9,286 nt of DNA from the NCBI GenBank assembly GCA_900540545.1, contig UQGJ01000087.1, forward strand, positions 1-9,286, read 5' to 3'. This DNA comes from an uncultured Eubacteriales bacterium (GTDB taxonomy: Bacteria > Bacillota > Clostridia > Oscillospirales > Oscillospiraceae). Under the pieces are notes generated by a model, which saw only the letters and a program-made list of their open reading frames with translations, did not search any database and was not told where the DNA came from. The translations under genes were made by a program, and so were the position numbers. Within the stretch, counting starts at the first letter, position 1. Each line of letters starts with the position of its first letter. Positions 1 through 6,049 of this stretch are shown in pieces.

Positions 1-28
1 CCCCCCCCGTCCCGCCCGTGGGCGAAAT

Positions 29-61
29 TATCAATTGTCAATTATCCATTCTCAATTCATT
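29..61. repeat. Short AT-rich degenerate tandem repeat after spoIIP
   Basis: Directly after the spoIIP stop codon the base composition drops sharply into a run built from variants of CAATT and ATTAT/ATCCATT (for example ATCAATTGTCAATTATCCAT). On the minus strand it reads as repeated GAATTGA / GGATAATTGA units of about 9-10 nt. It is followed at the window edge by GC-rich sequence containing the small inverted repeat CGCCC/GGGCG (13-24). No coding potential is visible. It may be a spacer repeat or part of the spoIIP 3' end; no T-run next to a stable stem was seen, so I do not call it a terminator. Confidence 0.4.
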
Positions 62-63
62 CT

Positions 64-1230
64 TCACTTCCCCAAGTATTCCACCAGCACGGCGCCGGCG
101 CTTCGGGCGAACATTCTCGCGCCGGCCAGGGCCTCTTGGAGGGTATTGCCGTGGCTGCCCACCTCCACCAGGAGGCTGCCGGTGGTGAGCTGCTGGTTAT
201 ACCGGTTCTCCCGCAGGCCGATGGGCCGGGCCAGGGTGGGCCAGAGGGTGTTCATCCCCTGCTGTATCTTCACTGCCAGGGACAGGTTCTTCTGCCAGTT
301 GGGATGGGGGAACTTGAAGTCCGAGCCCATGACCATCATCACCTGGGCGCACTGCTCCCCGCCGATGGTGGTCACCGGCTTATAGATGGTGCCGTCCTCC
401 CCGATAAGGGCGTCCCGGTGGACGTCCATCACCACCTTGATGGTGGGGTACTGCTCCAGGTATTGCTGGACCGCCTCCAGGGAGCGGTCGTAGGAGCCGT
501 TGTAGTTGGGGTAGTCGTACAGCTCCGTGTCGTGGAGGACCTCCAGGCCCATCTCCCGCAGGACCGAGGCGATCTCCTCTCCCACCCGAATCATGTTCTG
601 GTCGTTGTTGGTGGTGCGGCAGGTGTCGGTGGCGGTGTAGGTATCGGCGCCGTCGGGGGTATAGGCTTCGCTGCCGTGGGTGTGCATGATGAGGACCTGG
701 GGGCCCTCCGCGGGCAGGCTCAAATCCAAGGGGGCGGCTGCCAGGGCGGCCACGTCCAGGTCCAGGCCGGGGCGGTTTTCGATGTAGACCCCGCCGGCGG
801 AGGCGTATCCGTCGCCGGACACGGGGATCATGGTCTTGCCGATGATGTCCCCCGGCGCGGTGGTGACCTGGGGGAGCTGGTGGGGGTCCTCCGGGTCGTC
901 GTTGGGGGAGAGGGAGGGGGTAGGCTCCGGGGTCTCCTGGGGCGGCTGGCCGCCCTCCTTCACCCCCGCCGACAGGGCGGGGGACTGGCCCAGAATCAGC
1001 CTCTGCCAGGGGGAGAGCCCGTCCAGGGGGTCCCCCTCCACGGGCAGGTTCCCCAGCTCGGCCCGGAGGGCGGCGGCCACGAAGGCGGGGCTTTCGGCCA
1101 GGCCCCGGAAGGCCGCCGAGGCGGCGCTCACGTCGGTGGTGAGGGAGAGGACCCACACCGTCACCGTGGCTAAAAACAGGGCGGCGCCCCGGCGGAAGAG
1201 CTTGGACCACTGTGGTTGTCCCTTTTTCAT
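64..1230 (-). CDS. spoIIP: Stage II sporulation protein P (SpoIIP)
   Basis: A 388-aa peptidoglycan hydrolase of the SpoIIP family. In the family it is a mother-cell membrane enzyme with amidase and endopeptidase activity that thins septal peptidoglycan with SpoIID and SpoIIM and drives forespore engulfment. Seen here: a basic N-terminus and one membrane segment at about residues 14-36, a Pro/Glu/Ser-rich linker at about 93-119, then the catalytic domain from about 175. The domain contains HTHGSEAY (His183, His185, Glu188), RTTNNDQNM, the DVHRDA motif (His271), GEQCAQ (Cys294) and LVEVGSHGN (Glu356, His360); these match the zinc and catalytic motifs known for SpoIIP. The ATG is preceded by AGAAAGGATGGGGA. 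The gene is monocistronic and divergent from the next gene; in Bacillus spoIIP is SigE-dependent, which fits the upstream promoter candidate. No gpr gene is adjacent in this window. Length and motifs look intact. Confidence 0.95.
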   Translation of the reverse strand: MKKGQPQWSKLFRRGAALFLATVTVWVLSLTTDVSAASAAFRGLAESPAFVAAALRAELGNLPVEGDPLDGLSPWQRLILGQSPALSAGVKEGGQPPQETPEPTPSLSPNDDPEDPHQLPQVTTAPGDIIGKTMIPVSGDGYASAGGVYIENRPGLDLDVAALAAAPLDLSLPAEGPQVLIMHTHGSEAYTPDGADTYTATDTCRTTNNDQNMIRVGEEIASVLREMGLEVLHDTELYDYPNYNGSYDRSLEAVQQYLEQYPTIKVVMDVHRDALIGEDGTIYKPVTTIGGEQCAQVMMVMGSDFKFPHPNWQKNLSLAVKIQQGMNTLWPTLARPIGLRENRYNQQLTTGSLLVEVGSHGNTLQEALAGARMFARSAGAVLVEYLGK

Positions 1231-1260
1231 CGGTCGTCCCCATCCTTTCTGTCACACAGG

Positions 1261-1289
1261 AAAACATATGCGCGGGGGCGGCCGGGTAT
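1261..1289 (-). promoter_or_regulatory. Candidate SigE-type promoter of spoIIP
   Basis: On the minus strand an ATA (1289-1287) lies exactly 16 nt upstream of CATATGTT (1270-1263). This resembles the sporulation SigE pattern (ATA, 16-18 bp, CATACAnT), although two -10 positions differ. Transcription would start near 1256, leaving a leader of about 25 nt that contains the ribosome binding site. No sigma-A promoter was seen for spoIIP. The call rests on pattern plus the known SigE dependence of spoIIP. Confidence 0.42.
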
Positions 1290-1298
1290 GAATCCCAT

Positions 1299-1327
1299 TT
1301 GATGTTTCCGGCGGTTTGTGCTATACT
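1299..1327 (+). promoter_or_regulatory. Sigma-A promoter of the YihY-family gene
   Basis: TTGATG (1299-1304), 17-nt spacer, TATACT (1322-1327), with an extended -10 TG at 1319-1320. Transcription would start near 1334, about 30 nt before the ATG at 1365, and the transcript would carry the GAAAGGCAGG ribosome binding site. It lies back to back with the candidate spoIIP promoter, about 30 bp away. Confidence 0.75.
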
Positions 1328-1364
1328 GAACGAACTCATCTGGAAAAGAAAGGCAGGTGCCGCT

Positions 1365-2228
1365 ATGCGCCGCGTGTGGGAATCGGCCCCGGTCCGCTTC
1401 ATCTGGGACATCGTGGACGTGTACTTTGACCGGCGGGTGAGCCGCTCCGCCGCCGAGCTGGCCTATTTTTTGATCCTCAGCTTCTTCCCCATCCTCATCT
1501 GCGTCAACGTCTTTGTGGGCCTGCTCCACCTGGACGTGAACGCCATGCTGGGCGCCCTGACCGACATCATCCCCCGGCAGGGCCTGTCCGTCCTCACCGA
1601 CTACATCACCTATATCTCCGACCCGGCCAACCAGTCCGGCGGCATGCTCCTGGCGGGGCTGACCATGACCCTGTTCTCCGCCTCCGCCGCCTTCCGGGCG
1701 CTGATGAACATCATGTCGGACATATACGGCCGCAAGGGGTACACCGGGGTGGGGCAGGTGGTGGCCAGCGTGGCCTTCTCCCTTCTCTTCCTCATCACCA
1801 TCTACCTGTCCATCATCGTCCTGCTCACCGGCAACTGGTTTTTCCATCTGGTGGAGCGGTGGCTGCCCTGGGTGGCCCATCTGGTGGGGGACTGGCAGTG
1901 GATGCGATTTTTGATTTTGTTCTGTCTGGTGCTGCTGTTCGTCCTGCTGGCCTACCGCATGTCCGCCCCCCGGGGGAAGCCCCGCCCCCCCGTCCTCACC
2001 GGCGGCGTTTTGGCCACCGCCGCCCTGGTGGCGGCCTCCATCCTCTTCTCCTGGTTCATCGGCGTGTCCTCCCGGTATTCCCTGGTCTACGGCTCCCTGG
2101 CCAGCGTCATCATCCTGCTGGTGTGGCTGTACCTGTGCGGGAATATCCTGATTTTGGGGAACGTGTTCAATTACGTGTGGTACAAGCGAAAGCAGGAGAA
2201 GTATCAGAGGGAGCAACAGGAGGGGTGA
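1365..2228 (+). CDS. YihY/BrkB-family integral membrane protein
   Basis: A 287-aa polytopic membrane protein of the YihY/virulence factor BrkB family (once mislabelled ribonuclease BN). The molecular function of the family is not settled. About six hydrophobic segments are visible, near residues 33-54, 93-115, 134-156, 181-198, 210-233 and 244-268. Family hallmarks are the N-terminal SAAELAYFLILSFFP stretch and the C-terminal YSLVYGSLASVIILLVWLY, followed by GNILILGNVFN. The C-terminus is a short basic, Glu/Gln-rich cytoplasmic tail (KRKQEKYQREQQEG). The frame is open back to 1212, but the ATG at 1365 follows the promoter and a ribosome binding site, whereas earlier starts would lie upstream of or within the promoter. 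No canonical terminator follows; the gene runs straight into a repeat-rich intergenic region. It is monocistronic and the only plus-strand gene here. Confidence 0.9.
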   Translation: MRRVWESAPVRFIWDIVDVYFDRRVSRSAAELAYFLILSFFPILICVNVFVGLLHLDVNAMLGALTDIIPRQGLSVLTDYITYISDPANQSGGMLLAGLTMTLFSASAAFRALMNIMSDIYGRKGYTGVGQVVASVAFSLLFLITIYLSIIVLLTGNWFFHLVERWLPWVAHLVGDWQWMRFLILFCLVLLFVLLAYRMSAPRGKPRPPVLTGGVLATAALVAASILFSWFIGVSSRYSLVYGSLASVIILLVWLYLCGNILILGNVFNYVWYKRKQEKYQREQQEG

Positions 2229-2242
2229 TGCCTCAGGGGGGA

Positions 2243-2310
2243 TGCCTCCGGCGGGTCCCCTTTCTGGTTTCAGAAAGGGGACGGAAAGAAAACCAGGGGC
2301 AAGCCCCTGG
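2243..2310 (+). repeat. Intergenic repeat copy 1 (two-hairpin module)
   Basis: The copy begins with TGCCTCCGGCGGG, followed by a perfect 12-bp stem GTCCCCTTTCTG (2255-2266) / CAGAAAGGGGAC (2271-2282) with a GTTT loop. Then come CGGAAAGAA and a second stem CCAGGGGC (2293-2300) / GCCCCTGG (2303-2310). A 23-nt stretch (2243-2265) is identical to 9239-9261, and an 18-nt stretch (2273-2290) is identical to 9269-9286. Only the stem tip and loop between them differ, and the stem pairing is kept in both copies. Confidence 0.8.
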
Positions 2311-2530
2311 ACCCCGGGGGACGGCCGGGCGGCAGTACGGTTCTCGGGGGCTGGTAAGACTTGTGAGCCGTTGCAGCTCGTATTGGTCTGGCGCTGGAAC
2401 AACTCCGGCTATGCCCCTCGGCATATGACCCGGCAAAACTTGATAGTAGTTGCGTTTTGACTGGTGCAAACGGGCCGCCACAGGGTCTGTGCGCCTTTTA
2501 CTTGGCCTTCTGCCCATTGCCAGTTGGCAC

Positions 2531-2549
2531 GGGCGGCCACAGGCCGCCC
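2531..2549. repeat. Hairpin GGGCGGCC-ACA-GGCCGCCC
   Basis: A perfect 8-bp inverted repeat with a 3-nt loop, flanked by CAC on the left and CTACAAGGG on the right. The form (TGTAGGGGCGG...CCGCCCG on the minus strand) resembles short palindromic intergenic repeats that I associate with gut clostridia; that link is from memory and needs a genome search. No T-run follows on either strand, so it is not called a terminator. Confidence 0.45.
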
Positions 2550-2604
2550 CTACAAGGGTGGGCTGGTGCATGGCGCGCCGAGTCGCACTCCAGAGTGGCC
2601 TCTC

Positions 2605-2621
2605 TTGCCCCTTCGGGGCAA
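2605..2621. repeat. Hairpin TTGCCCC-TTC-GGGGCAA
   Basis: A perfect 7-bp inverted repeat with a 3-nt loop inside the non-coding block, preceded closely by a CACTC/GAGTG inverted repeat. No T-run is adjacent. It is listed as one unit of the repeat mosaic. Confidence 0.4.
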
Positions 2622-2812
2622 TTCACCTTCTCGCGCCCCACACGATGAGAGACCAGCCTTGCCGGGAATCGCCATGCTAGGCGCGCTGCGCCAGCGCATG
2701 GGGGTGAGCAGTTGCGGGGTAGGCCGTAACGGCCGGGGCGGAAGCAGAACGGTAGACTTGTTACTGCTAGCCGGTTTCGACCTCACGCCCCCGTTGGCGC
2801 CGCCCCACGGGT

Positions 2813-2886
2813 CCAGGGCCGAAGCCCTGGCGTCTTTCCCACCCCTTTCCACGTGGAAAGGGGTGCCCCCGGAGGGACTCCGCCCC
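2813..2886 (-). repeat. Intergenic repeat copy 2 (inverted orientation)
   Basis: Read on the minus strand it holds the same modules in the same order as the other copies. First is a 21-nt G/C-rich lead (2886-2866) identical to 9218-9238. Next is a 24-nt perfect palindrome with half-site ACCCCTTTCCAC (2841-2864), then GGGAAAGA, then a second stem CCAGGGC/GCCCTGG (2813-2830). Hairpin sequences differ from the other copies but pairing is preserved, which suggests that structure rather than sequence is conserved. It lies just upstream of the GH3 terminator. Confidence 0.75.
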
Positions 2887-2892
2887 TCCGTA

Positions 2893-2936
2893 GACAAAAC
2901 CAGGCCCGGCATCCGAGTGGATGCCGGGCCTGGTTT
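2893..2936 (-). terminator. Intrinsic terminator of the GH3 gene
   Basis: A perfect 18-bp stem, with arms AAACCAGGCCCGGCATCC (2897-2914) and its complement (2919-2936), and a GAGT loop. On the minus strand, downstream of the GH3 stop at 2959, it ends in TTTTGTCT. On the plus strand the right arm ends in GGTTTGTTG, so it could work weakly in both directions and also insulate from the repeat block. Confidence 0.85.
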
Positions 2937-2958
2937 GTTGTCTTTTGTTGCCGGGGGC

Positions 2959-5793
2959 TTATCCGGCCACGGCGTCGGTGACGCCCAGGGTGGCCAGGAA
3001 CTCGGCGGAGACGTAGTAGTTGCCGTTGATGAGCACGGCGCTGGTGGTGGCGGCGGCGCCGTCCACGGTCAGGGCCAGGGTCTCAGCGGCGCCGGTGGCG
3101 GCGGCGGCGGGGGCCAGAGCCGCGGCGGTGTAGGCGGCCTTGGTGGTGATGACCACGCCGTTGTTCCACTCCACGTTGAACTGCTGGGCGGTGCCCTTCA
3201 CGGAGAAGGCCACGTCGCGCAGACGGTAGAAGGTGGCGCCGGAGGAGTCGGTGGCGGTGGCGACGGTGTTGTAGGTCAGACCGAAGCCGGAGCCGTAGTA
3301 GTTGCCCTCGGAGTCCTTATAGGTGTAGCTGTTGCCGGAGGTGGTGGCCAGCACGTCGGCGGCGATGTACTGGTCCTTGTCGTAGCCGGGCACGTCGTTG
3401 GGGGAGGCGCAGATGGCGTACTCCACTTCCTCGCCGGCGAAGTTCTTCATCTTCTGGTTCTCCAGCTTGAGGACCTCGGCGTTGGCGGGCACGGAGACGG
3501 GCAGCTTGCCCACGGGGGCGACCTTGCCGGAGACCACGTCCAGCAGGGCGGCGGGCAGGGTGTCGAAGTGGGCGATGACGGCGTCGCAGTTGGGCTCCAG
3601 GTTGTCCAGGATCCAGGGCTGGTTCATGTTCACCAGGGCCACGGCCTTGCCGCCGTTGGCGTGGACGGCGTCGGCGGCGGTCTTGACGCCGTTAAAGCCG
3701 GCCACGGTGGTGAACTTCATGGTCTTGCCGTCCAGATAGCCGGTGGTCTCGCTGTTGACGGTGGGGGTGTCCAGGTCCTCGCCCAGGCGCAGGTCGGGCA
3801 GGTAGCCGTTCAGGCCCCAGCCGCTGTACCGGACGGGATTGATGTAGAAGAAGGCGTAGTCGGCCTTGGCGGGGTCCTCGGTGACGGTGTAGCCGGCGTC
3901 GGCGTACAGCTTGGCCATCTCGGCCTGGAGGGCGGCGGTGCTCTCGTCGCCCTTGTCGTCCAGGTAGGAGACGTAGACGGTCTTGCCGGCGGCGGCAGGC
4001 AGGGCGGAGCCGGCGTTCTTCAGCAGGACGGCGGACTTCTGCTGCACGTCGTAGTCGTGGCCGGTGGCCTTGATGGCGGAGACCACGGACTCGGCCTCGT
4101 CGGGATCGGCATAGGCGTTCTCGAACAGGCCCAAGTCAAAAGCCTCACCCAGCAGGCGGGAGGCGGCCTCGTCCAGGCGGTCCATGCTCAGGACGGCCTT
4201 GTCGGCGAAGAGGGCCTCCTTCTTCTCGGCGGGGATGTCGTTCTCCTTGCAGTAGGCGTCGATGGCGGACTGGCCCTTGGCCTTCACCTCGGCGCGCTCC
4301 ACGGCGGTCAGCACGGAGGCCAGGTCGGTGGTGCCGGAGATCATGTCGGTGCCGGCGTTGATGGCCATGGCGATGCGGGCGGGCATATCATAGAGGGCCT
4401 TGTCGATGCCCCAGGCCATGCCCTCGTTGATGCCGGTGTCGGAGTTCACGTAGCCCTTGAAGCCCATGGTGTCCCGCAGCAGGGTCTGGAGGATCTCGGG
4501 GCTGTAAGCCATGCCCACCTGGTCGGTGAACTTCATGGTGTAGCCGTTGTCCAGCTGCTGGGTGGCGGTGCGGTCGTCACCGGCGGCCACGGCGTAGTAG
4601 GGCATGATGGAGGACACGCCGGCGTCCACCGCGGCCTGGAAGGAGGGCAGGTGGTACTTGGCCAGGGTGTTCTCCTCGGCGTAGATGTTCCAGCGGCCGC
4701 TCTCGGAGTGGGGGTCGTTGCCGTTTTCACGGGCACCGCCGCCGGGGAAGTGCTTGACGGTCATGGCCACGCTGCCCTCGTTGACGCCGTCGGAGCCGTT
4801 CTGGAAGCCGGTGACCAGACGGGAGATGATCTCAGTCACCACGTCGGTGCGCTCGCCCCAGGTCTCGAAGGTACGGGTCCAACGGGGGTCGCTGGTCACG
4901 TCGGCCATGTAGATATAGCCCTTACGGATGCCGGAGGCGGCCCACTCCTGGCGGGACTCGTCGGCAAAGGTGGAGATCATCTCGTAGCCGGAGCCGGGCT
5001 CGATGGCCTCCATGCCCATGGCGGCGGCGGTCAGGCCCAGGGTGCCGGGGTAAGTGGCGAATATGCCGCTGGCCTCGGAGAAACCCACGGCGGTGGCGCC
5101 GCTGTGGTTGCGCTGGTTGGAGGCCTGGATGACCGGCAGGTAGACCATGTCCTCGCCGGTGACGGCCAGGTACTCACTGGTCTGCTGCAGGGCGTTGATG
5201 TACAGGGCCAGCTCGGCGGGGCTGGGGTTGTTGCGGATGATGGTGTGGCGCATCTGGTTGTTCACCAGGATGTTCAGGCCCGCGGAGGTCTCGTCGTCGC
5301 CGGTGGGGATGATGCCGCTGACGAAGGCGTCCTTGGTGTCGGCGGGCAGGCCGCCGATGAGGGCGCCGGCGCCGCCGTCGGGGGACTTGCCGGATGCCAC
5401 GGCGGGGCTCAGGGAGTTGATCATGACCTGTCCGGCCTTCTGCTCCAGGCTGAGCTTGCTCACCAGGTCGGCCACGCGCTCAGCGGTGGGCAGGCGCCAG
5501 TCCTCAAAGGGGTCCAGCTCCTGGTTGTTGTTGGAGTCCTTGAAGTACAGGCCGTCCACCTTGAGCACGCCCACGGTGGTGACGCCGATGGAGGGCTGGC
5601 CCTCCCCGTTTTCATAGATGACGGGCTCCAGGTACTTCTGGTCGGTGACGGTCTTGAAGTCGGAGGCCTTGTAAGGGGCCTCGATGTACTCCGCCGCGGC
5701 GGCGGATGCGGGGGCGGCCACCGCTGCCAACAGGCTCACGGTCAGGCCCAGACTGAGGGTGCGCTTCCAGGTTTTGTGCTTCATGCGATTCAT
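2959..5793 (-). CDS. Secreted glycoside hydrolase family 3 protein (beta-glucosidase-like)
   Basis: A 944-aa retaining GH3 hydrolase; in the family such enzymes release glucose or xylose from beta-linked oligosaccharides, but the substrate cannot be fixed from sequence. A signal peptide covers residues 1-31 (basic start, hydrophobic core, cleavage likely after APASA), so the enzyme is exported. An EF-hand-like loop follows at 86-97 (Asp86, Asn88, Asn90, Glu92, Asp94, Glu97), then FEDWR. The TIM-barrel domain has the KHFPGGG motif at 347-353 with DPH soon after, and the nucleophile signature GFKGYVNSDTG with Asp452. The alpha/beta C-terminal GH3 domain ends in YGSGFGLTY. The last 100 residues (845-944) are not the usual fibronectin-III tail. 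They resemble a copper amine oxidase N-terminal-like (stalk-type) domain (FYRLRDVAFSVKGTAQQFNV, VLINGNYYVSAEFL). No cell-wall anchor is seen. GGAAAG serves the ATG at 5793, while AAAGGATG could also serve the in-frame ATG at 5784. Transcription is monocistronic. Confidence 0.93.
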   Translation of the reverse strand: MNRMKHKTWKRTLSLGLTVSLLAAVAAPASAAAAEYIEAPYKASDFKTVTDQKYLEPVIYENGEGQPSIGVTTVGVLKVDGLYFKDSNNNQELDPFEDWRLPTAERVADLVSKLSLEQKAGQVMINSLSPAVASGKSPDGGAGALIGGLPADTKDAFVSGIIPTGDDETSAGLNILVNNQMRHTIIRNNPSPAELALYINALQQTSEYLAVTGEDMVYLPVIQASNQRNHSGATAVGFSEASGIFATYPGTLGLTAAAMGMEAIEPGSGYEMISTFADESRQEWAASGIRKGYIYMADVTSDPRWTRTFETWGERTDVVTEIISRLVTGFQNGSDGVNEGSVAMTVKHFPGGGARENGNDPHSESGRWNIYAEENTLAKYHLPSFQAAVDAGVSSIMPYYAVAAGDDRTATQQLDNGYTMKFTDQVGMAYSPEILQTLLRDTMGFKGYVNSDTGINEGMAWGIDKALYDMPARIAMAINAGTDMISGTTDLASVLTAVERAEVKAKGQSAIDAYCKENDIPAEKKEALFADKAVLSMDRLDEAASRLLGEAFDLGLFENAYADPDEAESVVSAIKATGHDYDVQQKSAVLLKNAGSALPAAAGKTVYVSYLDDKGDESTAALQAEMAKLYADAGYTVTEDPAKADYAFFYINPVRYSGWGLNGYLPDLRLGEDLDTPTVNSETTGYLDGKTMKFTTVAGFNGVKTAADAVHANGGKAVALVNMNQPWILDNLEPNCDAVIAHFDTLPAALLDVVSGKVAPVGKLPVSVPANAEVLKLENQKMKNFAGEEVEYAICASPNDVPGYDKDQYIAADVLATTSGNSYTYKDSEGNYYGSGFGLTYNTVATATDSSGATFYRLRDVAFSVKGTAQQFNVEWNNGVVITTKAAYTAAALAPAAAATGAAETLALTVDGAAATTSAVLINGNYYVSAEFLATLGVTDAVAG

Positions 5794-5873
5794 CCTTTCT
5801 TTCCTTTTTCCCGCCGGATATAGTGCCAGCCGTGGACGCAGGCGGGAACGCGGCCAGCGGCTTGTACCATCCT

Positions 5874-5901
5874 AGTATACCAGAATAGTTTGGACATGCA
5901 A
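5874..5901 (-). promoter_or_regulatory. Promoter of the GH3 gene
   Basis: On the minus strand, TTGCAT (5901-5896), a 16-nt spacer and TATACT (5879-5874), with an extended -10 TGG directly before it. The predicted start is near 5867, giving an untranslated leader of about 74 nt. No clear operator or catabolite-repression (cre) site was recognised next to it. Confidence 0.6.
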
Positions 5902-5996
5902 CGATTTTATTGCACTCTGCTCAAAGATTGTAGGCCGGCACAAGTATCCCTCGGCATTTTTGTTGAAATTATCCATGGGCTTCCAGTACCGGATAC

Positions 5997-6033
5997 AAAA
6001 AGCGCCGCCCACCGAGCCGGTGGGCGGCGCTTT
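5997..6033 (-). terminator. Intrinsic terminator of the M23 peptidase gene
   Basis: A perfect 15-bp stem (6033-6019 with 6013-5999 on the minus strand; core GGTGGGCGGCGC) and a 5-nt loop, ending in TTTTT then GTATCC. It starts 17 nt after the stop codon of the M23 gene and separates it from the GH3 promoter. Confidence 0.88.
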
Positions 6034-6049
6034 ATATCTGATGTCACTG

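Larger units (their letters stand above)
2229..2896. other. Non-coding repeat mosaic with inverted ends
   Basis: About 670 bp between the YihY-family gene and the GH3 terminator contain no convincing gene: frames are short, lack ribosome binding sites and differ from the codon style of the neighbours. The block is instead packed with hairpin modules. A repeat copy sits at 2243-2310 in plus orientation and a related copy at 2813-2886 in minus orientation, so the block has inverted ends. Between them are an 8-bp GGGCGGCC/GGCCGCCC hairpin (2531-2549), a CACTC/GAGTG inverted repeat near 2586-2597, and a TTGCCCC/GGGGCAA hairpin (2605-2621). I see no transposase and no clear target-site duplication. 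It may be a composite of nested miniature elements or a processed intergenic repeat cluster. An RNA product is possible but not shown. Confidence 0.6.

Noticed and set aside
2229..2290. Repeat hairpin at 2255-2282 as terminator of the YihY-family gene
   Set aside because: The stem is strong, but the plus strand continues with GGAAAGAAAACC and not a T-run, so it lacks the feature needed for intrinsic termination.
2464..5823. A 1119-codon open frame on the plus strand opposite the GH3 gene
   Set aside because: It is a shadow: the product is dominated by Gly, Val, His and Gln repeats, has no domain, crosses the repeat block and the GH3 terminator, and is opened by the C/G-ending codons of the minus-strand GH3 gene.
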